Origin: Rhizobium sp. BK650 | GTDB taxonomy: Bacteria; Pseudomonadota; Alphaproteobacteria; Rhizobiales; Rhizobiaceae | Reading direction: 5' to 3' | Assembly: GCF_014195325.1 (NCBI RefSeq) | Contig: NZ_JACIBK010000006.1 | Location: forward strand, 124,001 to 188,000 | DNA length: 64,000 nt | In this document: in pieces, positions 25,887 to 36,178 of the stretch | How the letters are laid out: each line of letters starts with the position of its first letter | Numbering within the stretch: the stretch's first letter is position 1 | Position numbers and translations under genes: made by a program | The notes under the pieces: model-generated | What the model was told of the DNA's origin: nothing | Databases searched by the model: none | What the model saw: the letters and a program-made list of their open reading frames with translations, nothing else

Positions 25887-26371
25887 CAGTTCTGGCTTTC
25901 TTGGGTCCCTGGGGTGTCGGAGAGTTGAACCATCCAGCTTCCCTGGCGGCCCGTATCATATTCCTTGAATCCCATTTTTTGATAACCCCGGGCATAGCAG
26001 TCCTGCACGCCCGCGATCTTGAATTCGTTTTCCGCTACGCACATCTGCACGTCACCCGTCCATCGGCCTCCCCGGGCGGCGTCTTCTGCGTAGAGGTAAT
26101 AATAACGTGATTGTAACTCTCCCTCGATCAGCGTAGCGCAGGTCGTTGCCGGCACCTGCCACCAGCCCTCCGTGACCCAGCCTTCCTTCGCGCGATATCC
26201 GATCGCAACGCCAACCAGATTTTGCGTGCCATTGCATACGCGGAAATCCGCGCGCGCGGCGTCGGCGATGAAGAACGGCGAAACGGCTGCAAGAGCGAAC
26301 AATGCGAGACGGACCAGCGGTCCGGACCGCGTGAGGAAACTTGGCGCGGCTTGGATCAACACGGCTCCCAA
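25886..26371 (-). CDS. DUF1036-family exported protein
   Basis: This 161-residue protein starts with a signal segment (LVRLALFALAAVSPFFIADAARA) followed by FRVCNGTQNLVGVAIGYR and a beta-rich domain with conserved cysteines (CNGTQ, TTCATLI, QMCVAEN, QDCYARG), as in DUF1036. Function is unknown. Members occur widely next to pyk in rhizobia as far as I recall, which was not checked. It overlaps pyk by one base. Confidence 0.85.
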   Translation of the reverse strand: MGAVLIQAAPSFLTRSGPLVRLALFALAAVSPFFIADAARADFRVCNGTQNLVGVAIGYRAKEGWVTEGWWQVPATTCATLIEGELQSRYYYLYAEDAARGGRWTGDVQMCVAENEFKIAGVQDCYARGYQKMGFKEYDTGRQGSWMVQLSDTPGTQESQN

Positions 26372-26552
26372 ATAGCTCCACGGTTATTCGTTGTCCGTGT
26401 CTTCTTGCGCCGCCGTCAAGCGAAAGTCAACGCAATGCTAATCGATTATATTTCCTTTCATAACCGCCCATCGGGGGCATCTTGTCGCGCTGGCCTGCCC
26501 ATCGCGCTTGAACCGGCCGAAGGTGCATGCAATCACTGGGCGAAGACACGAA

Positions 26553-27362
26553 ATGACAATTGGCAATTTCCTGATGGACGACTTCCAATCCTTCGAAATC
26601 ATATCCGGCCAACATGACAAAGGCATGGTGATCCTCGGCGATCACGCCATGAACCGATTGCCTGAGCGATATGGCCGGCTCGGCCTGCCGGAAAGCGCCT
26701 TTTCCAGGCACATAGCCTATGACATCGGCATCGAGGGCCTTGCCCGCAAGCTGTGCGCCCAGCTGGGCGTGCCGGGCGTGCTCGGCGGTTTTTCGCGCCT
26801 GCTGATCGACCCCAACAGGGGAGAAGACGACCCGACCCTGATCATGAAAATCTCCGACGGCGCGATCGTCCCCGGCAACCATCCGATATCGGAGGAGGAA
26901 TGGAACGACAGGATCGAGACTTTCCACAGGCCCTATCACAACGCCGTGTCGGAGACGATCGACAGGGTGGCGAACGCGACCGGCAAAGCGCCTCTGGTAC
27001 TGTCCCTCCACTCCTTCACGCCTGCCTGGAAGGGTGTTCCCCGCCCTTGGCATGCAGCAGTGCTCTGGGATAGCGATCATCGCGCTGTCGGCCCATTGCT
27101 TGAAAAACTGCGGGCCGATCCCGATCTCATTGTCGGAGACAACGAGCCCTATGACGGCGCCCTGAAGGGCGACACCATGTATCGTCATTGCATGATCACG
27201 GGCATCCCGCACGCGCTCCTGGAAGTGCGTCAGGACCTCATCGGCGATGAATCCGGCATCGAGGAATGGGCCGAGCGCCTTGCCCCAATCTTTGCGGAGA
27301 TGAACGCTGATCCAGGCCTTCATGCATACAGCGTGCACGCGTCGCGCACCGGCCCCTATTGA
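26553..27362 (+). CDS. N-formylglutamate amidohydrolase-family protein
   Basis: This 269-residue protein resembles the N-formylglutamate amidohydrolase (HutG-like/Peptidase M family) fold: HAMNRLPERYGRLGLPES near the N-terminus, HIAYDIG, SRLLIDPNRGEDDPT, VLSLHSFTPAW and EVRQDLI. The histidines and acidic residues expected for a metal site are in place. The ATG at 26553 was chosen because the family starts shortly before SGQHD. No hut genes are near, so histidine catabolism is uncertain. It precedes a DUF1244 gene by 17 bases. Confidence 0.87.
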   Translation: MTIGNFLMDDFQSFEIISGQHDKGMVILGDHAMNRLPERYGRLGLPESAFSRHIAYDIGIEGLARKLCAQLGVPGVLGGFSRLLIDPNRGEDDPTLIMKISDGAIVPGNHPISEEEWNDRIETFHRPYHNAVSETIDRVANATGKAPLVLSLHSFTPAWKGVPRPWHAAVLWDSDHRAVGPLLEKLRADPDLIVGDNEPYDGALKGDTMYRHCMITGIPHALLEVRQDLIGDESGIEEWAERLAPIFAEMNADPGLHAYSVHASRTGPY

Positions 27363-27379
27363 GTGAAAGGACTCCGCCC

Positions 27380-27685
27380 ATGACGACGCTCAGCAAGGAG
27401 CAACAGACCGAATTCGAGGCCGCGGCCTTCCGTCGCCTCATCGCACATCTTCGCGAACGCACCGACGTACAGAATATCGACCTGATGAATCTCGCCGGCT
27501 TCTGCCGCAACTGCCTGTCCAACTGGTATCGCGAGGCTGCGGCGGCCGAAGGCGTTGCCATCAGCAAGGACGAATCGCACGAGATCGTCTACGGCATGCC
27601 CTATGAAGACTGGAAGAACCTCCACCAGACGGAAGCATCGCCTGTGCAAAAGGCAGCTTTTGAAGTGAACAACCCGCACAAATAG
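27380..27685 (+). CDS. DUF1244-family protein
   Basis: This 101-residue protein has the conserved core FRRLIAHLRERTDVQNIDLMNLAGFCRNCLSNWY and the ending SHEIVYGMPYEDWKN. The Cys pair in GFCRNCLSNW is fully conserved in the family. Function is unknown. The ATG at 27380 has GGACTC-GCCC upstream and gives the family start. It is 17 bases after the amidohydrolase-like gene and 90 bases before gapR, so an operon is plausible. Confidence 0.9.
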   Translation: MTTLSKEQQTEFEAAAFRRLIAHLRERTDVQNIDLMNLAGFCRNCLSNWYREAAAAEGVAISKDESHEIVYGMPYEDWKNLHQTEASPVQKAAFEVNNPHK

Positions 27686-27775
27686 CCGCCACGACCTCAA
27701 ATCGCCTTGACGCTGACGACACTTCGCGGCAGTCACTGGCAACCCGATGCATATCCCCGAAATCAGGAGAACACG

Positions 27776-28039
27776 ATGTCTGATGCACATGGCGTCGCTC
27801 GCGATCAGCTTCGCGCTTTTGTAGAGCGCATTGAACGCCTGGAAGAAGAAAAGAAGACCATCGCCGACGACATCAAGGACGTCTATGGCGAAGCCAAGGG
27901 CATGGGCTTCGACACCAAAATCCTCAAAAAGGTCGTTGCGCTGCGCAAAAAGGATGAGCAGGAGCGCATGGAAGAGGATGCGATCCTCGATACCTACCTG
28001 CATGCCCTCGGCATGATCGAGTCTCCGCCGGAAGGCTGA
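27776..28039 (+). CDS. gapR: GapR-family DNA-binding protein (DUF2312)
   Basis: This 87-residue helical protein matches the GapR/UPF0335 family: [43 protein letters not shown]. In Caulobacter, GapR clamps overtwisted AT-rich DNA and supports replication and transcription. The start at 27776 follows CAGGAG with good spacing. A terminator follows. The region has no replication origin features. Confidence 0.93.
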   Translation: MSDAHGVARDQLRAFVERIERLEEEKKTIADDIKDVYGEAKGMGFDTKILKKVVALRKKDEQERMEEDAILDTYLHALGMIESPPEG

Positions 28040-28064
28040 GAAATATCCAGCCGTAATTTCAGAG

Positions 28065-28089
28065 AGCCGCCTTCAGGGCGGCTTTTCTT
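28065..28089 (+). terminator. Intrinsic terminator after gapR
   Basis: AGCCGCC-TTCAG-GGCGGCT is followed by TTTCTTT. It ends the amidohydrolase-DUF1244-gapR transcript. Confidence 0.85.
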
Positions 28090-28139
28090 TGACGCCGTCA
28101 AACGCCAGCGCATTTTCACCCTGCCGCTGGCCAAAAACA

Positions 28140-28168
28140 AAAGCCGCCGGATCGTCTCCGGCGGCTTT
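28140..28168 (-). terminator. Intrinsic terminator of the DUF882 gene
   Basis: A perfect 12-bp stem (AAAGCCGCCGGA/TCCGGCGGCTTT) with a 5-nt loop lies 23 bases past the DUF882 stop. On the minus strand it runs into TTTTGTTTTT. Confidence 0.85.
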
Positions 28169-28191
28169 GGTTTATTTCAAGATCCAGCGGA

Positions 28192-30057
28192 TCAGCGCGT
28201 GTTGAACTTGCGCACTTCCATGAAGTTGACGGCCGTGCCGCTGAAGCGACCGGGATCAATCGAAGCGGTCTTCTGGAAGCCTTCGGCATAGACCGAAGTC
28301 GGCTGGGCGCGTAGCTCCTGGCTGACGAAGCGCGGTGCCTGCACCTTCTTGGACGCCATTTCGAGGCGGGCATTGGTCAGAGCCCACTGCGAGATCATCT
28401 TCTGCGTCAGCTTCGGCTCCGTCCGCATGGTCTGACGGCTTTCATCGGCGGCCACCGCTTCCTGCTTCGTCGGACGGCCACCCTTGGCGGGCAGGCCCTG
28501 GGCGACCGGGCTCTCCACGGCGGCAGGCTTCGGCGCCGCGACAGGCGCAGCAAAGCTCGCGGATTTCGTCATCGGTGCGAGGGCCGCAAGCTGCAGCGGC
28601 GGCTTATCCAGTGCCGGCGGGTTCTTCGGCGCGACGGCGTTGATTGCCTGCTCCACAGTCCGGGGCTCCGACGGTGCGTTCACAGCGACCTGGGCGCTAC
28701 CTTCGTCCTGCTGCTTCGCAAGTGCCGCCGCCATGGCGGGCGAAAGCGTGCTCTGATCGGCCTCGTCCTCTGCCGCCTCGGGATCGGCATCCTGTGCAGC
28801 GAGCAGGTTCTCGGCAACGGCCGGACGTTCGACCGGGGTCGGAACGCTCGTCGACATCAAATTCGGATCGACAGAGGCGAGTTCGGCATCACCCGGAGCG
28901 CGACGCTGACCGAGAAGTGATGGAACCGGAATGCTGTAACCACTAAGATCGGCGAAATGCTCCGGCTGCTGAGGCTCGCCGGCCGGGATGGCGGCAAGCG
29001 CCTGCTGGGCAGCGTTACCAGCAGATGGCGGCACCAGCGCATTGGCAACCTCGTTGCCGGCAAGCTGGTTGCTGAAGGCCGGGCGAACCTGGGGCACCGG
29101 CGCATTCACGCTTGCAACTTCGGTCTGCTGCTGCGGTTCGGCCGGAGCAGCTTCAGCCTTCGGCGGTGTCGCCTTGGCGACAGCCACCGGTGTGCTATCC
29201 TCCGAATTATCCTCTTCCTCGTCGGCGCCACCGCCAAAGAGATAGGCAAAGAGCGTCTTCTGCTTGTGAGGTTCGGAAGCAGACTCGGAAGCACTCGCCA
29301 TCATGATCTGGCTGCCATTCGCCATGCGGCGCTTGTAATCGGCCATTGCTTGCTGGTAACCCGGCAGCGGCTTGCCATCGGCAGGAATATGAATGGTGTT
29401 GCCATCAGGGAAGAGCCTGACCAACTCGTCGCGGCTCATGCGCGGCCAGGCGCGAACGCCGCCGACATCCATATGGACAAAAGGCGAACCGGAGTTCGGA
29501 TAGAAACCGACGCCGCCGACTTGCATCTTCATGCCGATACCGCGCAGCGTGGCGAGCTTCACGTCGGGAATGAAGAAGTCCATCGCCTTGCCAAGCATGT
29601 GCTGGCTCTTTTCGGCGACCCCGGAATTGCGCGAACGGCCGCGCAGCATCTCGTTGGTCGCAGGCGAACGGAAACCGCAGACGACGTTGATATAATCCCT
29701 GGAACCGGACTGACGATAGACTTCCCAGATGAGGTCGAAGAGACGCGGGTCCATCTTCGTCGGCTGATTCTTGCGCCAGTCGCGCAGGAAGCGGTTGAGC
29801 TGCTCAAGACCCTTGGGGTCGAACTTGCCGTTTCGCTTGTAGGTAATGACTGCCTTTTCGCCGGTATGGATGAAATAGAGCTTCAGGCTGCGGGTCTCGC
29901 CTGCGGCCTGAGACGGCGTGCTTACGAATACCGGTGAGGAAACCGCGAGTGCAAGCAGGGCGGCCGTTGCCGTCCTAATTGCCTTTCCGCCAATCTTGGC
30001 GCACAGCAAGCGCCAGCTCAAGCGCGAAGGCTTGGTATTCCCATTCAGATTCGGCAA
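28192..30057 (-). CDS. DUF882 (peptidase M15-like) protein with long disordered tail
   Basis: This 621-residue exported protein has a signal segment (ATAALLALAVSSPVFV) and a DUF882/M15-like domain at about residues 55-220. The domain has SQHMLGKAMDFFIP and SPFVHMDVG, the His/Asp metal ligands of D,D-carboxypeptidase-like folds. The remaining 400 residues are Ala/Pro/Glu-rich and of low complexity, which is unusual as family members usually end after the catalytic domain. A role in murein processing is inferred from the domain. Confidence 0.88.
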   Translation of the reverse strand: MPNLNGNTKPSRLSWRLLCAKIGGKAIRTATAALLALAVSSPVFVSTPSQAAGETRSLKLYFIHTGEKAVITYKRNGKFDPKGLEQLNRFLRDWRKNQPTKMDPRLFDLIWEVYRQSGSRDYINVVCGFRSPATNEMLRGRSRNSGVAEKSQHMLGKAMDFFIPDVKLATLRGIGMKMQVGGVGFYPNSGSPFVHMDVGGVRAWPRMSRDELVRLFPDGNTIHIPADGKPLPGYQQAMADYKRRMANGSQIMMASASESASEPHKQKTLFAYLFGGGADEEEDNSEDSTPVAVAKATPPKAEAAPAEPQQQTEVASVNAPVPQVRPAFSNQLAGNEVANALVPPSAGNAAQQALAAIPAGEPQQPEHFADLSGYSIPVPSLLGQRRAPGDAELASVDPNLMSTSVPTPVERPAVAENLLAAQDADPEAAEDEADQSTLSPAMAAALAKQQDEGSAQVAVNAPSEPRTVEQAINAVAPKNPPALDKPPLQLAALAPMTKSASFAAPVAAPKPAAVESPVAQGLPAKGGRPTKQEAVAADESRQTMRTEPKLTQKMISQWALTNARLEMASKKVQAPRFVSQELRAQPTSVYAEGFQKTASIDPGRFSGTAVNFMEVRKFNTR

Positions 30058-30236
30058 CTCGATCCCCGTCAGACAGTCAATGTCCCGTGCTGTCTCAAAT
30101 GGTTGTCAATTGCGGTCGCACGATGGCAAAAATGCCACACATGATCAACCTTTTCTTTACATAGTGAACGAGCAGCTAACAAGTGGTTTATGACGGGTAA
30201 CGAAACGTGGTTGCCTGATTCTTAATCAAAATGCTC

Positions 30237-31781
<1,545 letters not shown>

Positions 31782-31990
31782 TGTCGCCTCACTTCATGCG
31801 AAACCTTAAGGCGCACTCTGACAGAAAGGCTTGAACATCCAGTTTTGAGAAACAATTGCATTTTAACGATTGTGACGTGCCGTTTTCGTGCCGTTACAAG
31901 GCCTTTCAGGCGCCGAAAAACCCCTTGATGCCGGACCTTCCGGCGCTTAGACAAGCAGACCTGTTATAAAAGAGGAAGAGGAACCGCCCT

Positions 31991-33844
31991 ATGAAGTATT
32001 CGTTTTCGCACGCCGATCTTCACCTTTCGGCAACGGTTCCCGCAGCGGCGGCTGACCCGGCTCTGGGCGAGCTTCCCTCCTGGCGGCTGCAGGATCTCTA
32101 CCCCTCGGCCACCTCCACTGCGTTCGTTTCCGACATGGAAAAGGCCGGCAAGGCCGCATCGGATTTCGAAAACAAATGGAAGGGCAAGCTTGCTGAAGCC
32201 GCCACCAGAAAAGGCGAGGAAGGCATCGGCCAGGCGCTGAAGGAATATGAGGCGCTCGACGATATCATGGGCCGCCTCGGCTCCTTTGCCGGCCTTACCT
32301 ATTTCTCCGATACCTCCAATCCGGCAAACGGCAAGCTCTATGGCGACGTCCAGGCGAAACTGACTGACTATTCCGGCCGCCTGCTGTTCTTCGCGCTTGA
32401 GCTGAACCGGATCGACGATGCGGTCGTCGACACCTGCATGGCCAACGATCCGCTCGCCGGCCATTATCGCCCTTGGCTCGTCGATCTGCGCAAGGACAAG
32501 CCCTATCAGCTGGAAGACAAGCTGGAGCAGCTCTTCCTCGAAAAGTCGATGACATCAGCCGCTGCCTTCAACCGTTTGTTCGACGAGACGATGGCGGAGT
32601 TGCGCTTCGAGATCGACGGCGAGAAGCTGCCGCTCGAAGTTGCTCTGAACATGCTGCAGGAAAAGGATCCGGACGTGCGCCGCAAAGCCGCAATGGCGCT
32701 CGCCGAAACCTTCAAGGCCAATATCCGCACCTTTACGCTGATCACCAACACGCTTGCCAAGGACAAGGAGATCGCCGATCGCTGGCGCGGCTTCGAAGAT
32801 ATCGCCGACAGCCGCCATCTGGCAAACCGCGTCGAGCGCGAGGTGGTCGATGCGCTCGCAGCAGCCGTGAAGCAAGCCTATCCGCGCCTTTCGCATCGCT
32901 ATTACAAGATGAAGGCGAAGTGGCTAGGCATGGAGCAGATGAACTACTGGGATCGCAATGCGCCGCTCCCGGAAAGCTCGAGCGCCATCATTTCCTGGCC
33001 TGAAGCCAAGGAAACGGTGCTGTCCGCCTATGGCAATTTCGCGCCGGAAATGGCTGCAATCGCCAGGCGCTTCTTCGACGAACAGTGGATCGACGCCCCT
33101 GTGCGTCCCGGCAAGGCACCCGGCGCCTTTGCCCATCCGACGGTCCCGTCGGCCCATCCCTACGTTCTGGTCAATTACATGGGCAAGCCGCGTGACGTCA
33201 TGACCCTTGCCCATGAACTCGGGCACGGCGTGCATCAGGTTCTCGCCGGCGCACAGGGTGCGCTCATGTGCCAGACGCCGCTGACGCTTGCCGAGACGGC
33301 CTCCGTCTTCGGCGAGATGCTCACCTTCCGCGCACTGCTCAACCGGACGACGGACAAGCGCGAGCGCAAGGCCATGCTTGCCCAGAAGGTCGAGGACATG
33401 ATCAACACGGTCGTGCGCCAGATCGCCTTTTATGAATTCGAACGCAAGGTTCATACCGCCCGCAAGGCTGGCGAGTTGACAGCTGACGACATCGGCGAGC
33501 TCTGGCTCTCCGTTCAGTCGGAAAGCCTCGGCCCGGCAATCAAGATCTCCGAAGGCTATGAGACCTACTGGGCCTATATCCCTCACTTCATCCACTCGCC
33601 CTTCTATGTCTATGCCTATGCTTTCGGCGACTGCCTGGTGAATTCGCTCTATGCTGTCTATCAGAAGGCCGAGAAGGGTTTTCAGGAGAAGTATTTCGAG
33701 ATGCTGAAGGCCGGCGGCACCAAGCATCATTCCGAACTGCTGAAGCCGTTCGGCCTTGATGCGACCGATCCGTCCTTCTGGGGCAAGGGTCTGTCGATGA
33801 TCGAGGGCCTCATCGACGAACTCGAGGCACTGGACAAGGCGTAA
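31991..33844 (+). CDS. pepF: M3-family oligoendopeptidase (PepF type)
   Basis: This zinc metallopeptidase of 617 residues cuts short cytoplasmic peptides. The zinc site HELGHGVH lies near residue 408, with the downstream Glu in TLAETASVFGEM. Length fits the PepF/M3B family. The start follows GAGGAAGAGG. The next gene, pabB, begins 31 bases after its stop on the same strand. Confidence 0.95.
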   Translation: MKYSFSHADLHLSATVPAAAADPALGELPSWRLQDLYPSATSTAFVSDMEKAGKAASDFENKWKGKLAEAATRKGEEGIGQALKEYEALDDIMGRLGSFAGLTYFSDTSNPANGKLYGDVQAKLTDYSGRLLFFALELNRIDDAVVDTCMANDPLAGHYRPWLVDLRKDKPYQLEDKLEQLFLEKSMTSAAAFNRLFDETMAELRFEIDGEKLPLEVALNMLQEKDPDVRRKAAMALAETFKANIRTFTLITNTLAKDKEIADRWRGFEDIADSRHLANRVEREVVDALAAAVKQAYPRLSHRYYKMKAKWLGMEQMNYWDRNAPLPESSSAIISWPEAKETVLSAYGNFAPEMAAIARRFFDEQWIDAPVRPGKAPGAFAHPTVPSAHPYVLVNYMGKPRDVMTLAHELGHGVHQVLAGAQGALMCQTPLTLAETASVFGEMLTFRALLNRTTDKRERKAMLAQKVEDMINTVVRQIAFYEFERKVHTARKAGELTADDIGELWLSVQSESLGPAIKISEGYETYWAYIPHFIHSPFYVYAYAFGDCLVNSLYAVYQKAEKGFQEKYFEMLKAGGTKHHSELLKPFGLDATDPSFWGKGLSMIEGLIDELEALDKA

Positions 33845-33875
33845 ACCCCGAAACCCGCGCTTTCGCGGAAAGCCA

Positions 33876-35036
33876 ATGGCAGCGTCCGACCCATTCATTC
33901 TGTTCCGGGACGATACGACCGGCGAAGTCATGCTCTTCGCCGATCCTGAAACCATGATCGTTGCCCAGACGCGCGCAGAATTCCTGCCGGCGCTCGAGCG
34001 GATAGAGGAGGCGCGAAAGGCCGGCAAGTGGCTTGCCGGCTACATGGCCTATGAGGCCGGCCATCTTTTCGAAAGGAAACTTGCCCCCTTTGCGGAAGAG
34101 AACCGCGACACGCCGCTGTTGCTGTTCGGCGTCTTCGATGCGCCGCAGCCGGACGAGCATCCGCTGGCGAGATCGCGGCAACGCCTGAAAAACGAAGAAT
34201 TCCTGACTGCTCCGAAGGCTGGCTGGGATTTCCCTATATATAAAGAGCGTTTCGAACGCCTGCACCGGCATCTTCGCCTCGGGGACATCTATCAGGCCAA
34301 CCTGACGATGCCGATCGAAGCGCACTGGAGCGGCGACCCACTTGCCGCCTTCTGGTCACTGATCGACCGCCAGCCTGTGAAATATGGGGCATTTGTCGAT
34401 CTCGGCGGCCCCGTCATTCTTTCCCGCTCGCCGGAACTGTTCTTCCGCACCGACGAAGATGGCTGGATCGAGACCCATCCGATGAAGGGTACGGCCAAGC
34501 GTGGCGCCACGCCGGCCGAAGACGCAGAGATCATCGAAGCGATGAAGGCGGACATCAAGACGCAAGCGGAAAACCGCATGATCGTCGATCTGCTGCGCAA
34601 CGATATTTCACGCATAACCGAAGTCGGCACTCTCGATGTTCCAAAGCTCTTCGAAGTCGAGACCTATCCGACCGTCCACCAGATGGTCAGCCACGTTCAG
34701 GCGAAGCTCCTACCCGATCTTTCAATCCGCGACATCTTCGCAGCCCTCTTTCCATGCGGCTCGATCACCGGCGCACCGAAGATGCGCGCCATGGAAATCC
34801 TCCATGACCTCGAAGAAGGCCCGCGCGATGCCTATTGCGGCGCAATCGGTATGATCTCGCCCAATGGCGCCATGCGCTTTTCCGTCGCCATCCGCACTAT
34901 AACGCTCTTCGATGGCGGTAGGGCCGTCTTCAACGTCGGCGGTGGCATCGTCTTCGACTCCACTGACGAAGCCGAATATGAGGAATGCCTGCTCAAGGCT
35001 CGTTTCGCCGTCGGAGACCAATGGATCGCCCGATGA
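33876..35036 (+). CDS. pabB: Aminodeoxychorismate synthase component I
   Basis: PabB (386 residues) converts chorismate with ammonia into aminodeoxychorismate for folate synthesis. It has the chorismate-binding fold with PMKGTAKRG, the NRMIVDLLRND motif and the GSITGAPKMRAMEI signature. No pabA is nearby, so the glutaminase subunit must come from elsewhere (for example a trpG/pabA gene). It overlaps the next gene by 4 bp (ATGA). Confidence 0.93.
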   Translation: MAASDPFILFRDDTTGEVMLFADPETMIVAQTRAEFLPALERIEEARKAGKWLAGYMAYEAGHLFERKLAPFAEENRDTPLLLFGVFDAPQPDEHPLARSRQRLKNEEFLTAPKAGWDFPIYKERFERLHRHLRLGDIYQANLTMPIEAHWSGDPLAAFWSLIDRQPVKYGAFVDLGGPVILSRSPELFFRTDEDGWIETHPMKGTAKRGATPAEDAEIIEAMKADIKTQAENRMIVDLLRNDISRITEVGTLDVPKLFEVETYPTVHQMVSHVQAKLLPDLSIRDIFAALFPCGSITGAPKMRAMEILHDLEEGPRDAYCGAIGMISPNGAMRFSVAIRTITLFDGGRAVFNVGGGIVFDSTDEAEYEECLLKARFAVGDQWIAR

Positions 35037-35662
35037 CAGATTTTTCGCTGATCGAAACGCTGCGCTGGCAACCGGACGAAGGCTTCATTCGCCTGCGTCT
35101 GCACCTCGCCCGCCTCTCCCGCTCCGCCCGACGCATCGGTTTTCCCGAGCCGATGCATGTGGTCGCGAAGCTGGAAGAGGCGGTAAGGGATGAAAAGGGA
35201 CCGTGCCGTATCAGGTTGACCTTCGACGGCCAGGGCTGGATCGACGTTACCACTGCACCCTTCACGGCGCTGCCGCAAGACACAGTCTGGAAACTCCGTA
35301 TCGCCGGTACGCGTCTCGATTCCACCGACAAGCTGCTGCGTATCAAGACCACGCGCCGGGCTGTCTATGAAACGGCGCGCGCCGAGTTCACGCCGCAGCA
35401 GGCGGATGAAGTCATCCTGCTCAACGAGCGGCAGGACGTCTGCGAGGGAACCATCACGTCTGTCTTCCTCGATGACGGCTCCGGCATTCTCAGGACTCCG
35501 CCGATCTCCTGCGGCCTGCTCGCCGGCGTGCTGCGCACCGAGCTCATCTGCCAGCGAAAGGCCCGCGTCGGTCGCATCACGCTCGATGATCTGAACAGGG
35601 GTAAACTTTACGCTGGAAATTCGCTGCGCGGCCTGATCCGCGCTACGCTACAAAAGGACTGA
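35033..35662 (+). CDS. pabC: Aminodeoxychorismate lyase-like class IV aminotransferase
   Basis: This class IV PLP protein has 209 residues. It most likely cleaves aminodeoxychorismate to 4-aminobenzoate and pyruvate, judging from its coupling to pabB. The probable PLP lysine is in LRIKTTRR. The late EGTITSVFLDDG and GLLAGVLR segments are family typical. The start is the ATGA overlap with pabB. Context, more than motif, supports the pabC name. Confidence 0.85.
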   Translation: MTDFSLIETLRWQPDEGFIRLRLHLARLSRSARRIGFPEPMHVVAKLEEAVRDEKGPCRIRLTFDGQGWIDVTTAPFTALPQDTVWKLRIAGTRLDSTDKLLRIKTTRRAVYETARAEFTPQQADEVILLNERQDVCEGTITSVFLDDGSGILRTPPISCGLLAGVLRTELICQRKARVGRITLDDLNRGKLYAGNSLRGLIRATLQKD

Positions 35663-35664
35663 CC

Positions 35665-35949
35665 ATGCTGATCCTCGCCTTGACCTATGTGAAGCCCAAC
35701 GAAGAGGCCGACAAGCACATGGAGCCGCATATGGCCTGGGTGAAGGAAGGATATGCGAAGGGCTGGTTCCTTGCTTCCGGCCGGAAGGTACCACGCACCG
35801 GTGGGGTCGTTCTCGCCGTTGGCGAGCGCGCGGAGATCGAAGCCTATGTCGCCGCCGACCCCTTCACCATCCATGGCATCGCTGAATATGAGATCACCGA
35901 AGTCGCGCTGACAACGGTGACAGAAGGGCTGGAGGCTCTGAAGCGTTAA
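35665..35949 (+). CDS. YciI-family protein
   Basis: This 94-residue ferredoxin-like fold protein resembles YciI: LILALTYVKP, HMAWVKEGYAKGWFLASGRKVPRTGG and DPFTIHGIAEYEITEV. The His-Asp pair suggested for YciI catalysis is partly represented (HMAWV, DPF). Function is unknown. It starts 2 bases after pabC, so it is in the pabB-pabC transcript. Confidence 0.88.
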   Translation: MLILALTYVKPNEEADKHMEPHMAWVKEGYAKGWFLASGRKVPRTGGVVLAVGERAEIEAYVAADPFTIHGIAEYEITEVALTTVTEGLEALKR

Positions 35950-36178
35950 GTCGCCAACCGCTTCTCCTTGCTCGTCAGGCCCGGACAGGAGCTTCCAACG
36001 GGACGAACTCGCGCAAAAACTGCGCGCGCTTTGCGGACTTGATATTTGAGCTTTGCGACGAACGCTCTTTATTGTGACGCCATTTTGTGGTTAGAGCCGG
36101 TCACTTCGAGATCTTCGCAGCATTTCACATGAATTCTTTAGGCTAGAGGCCTTCGTTCCCTTCCAACAGGAGAAAAGA

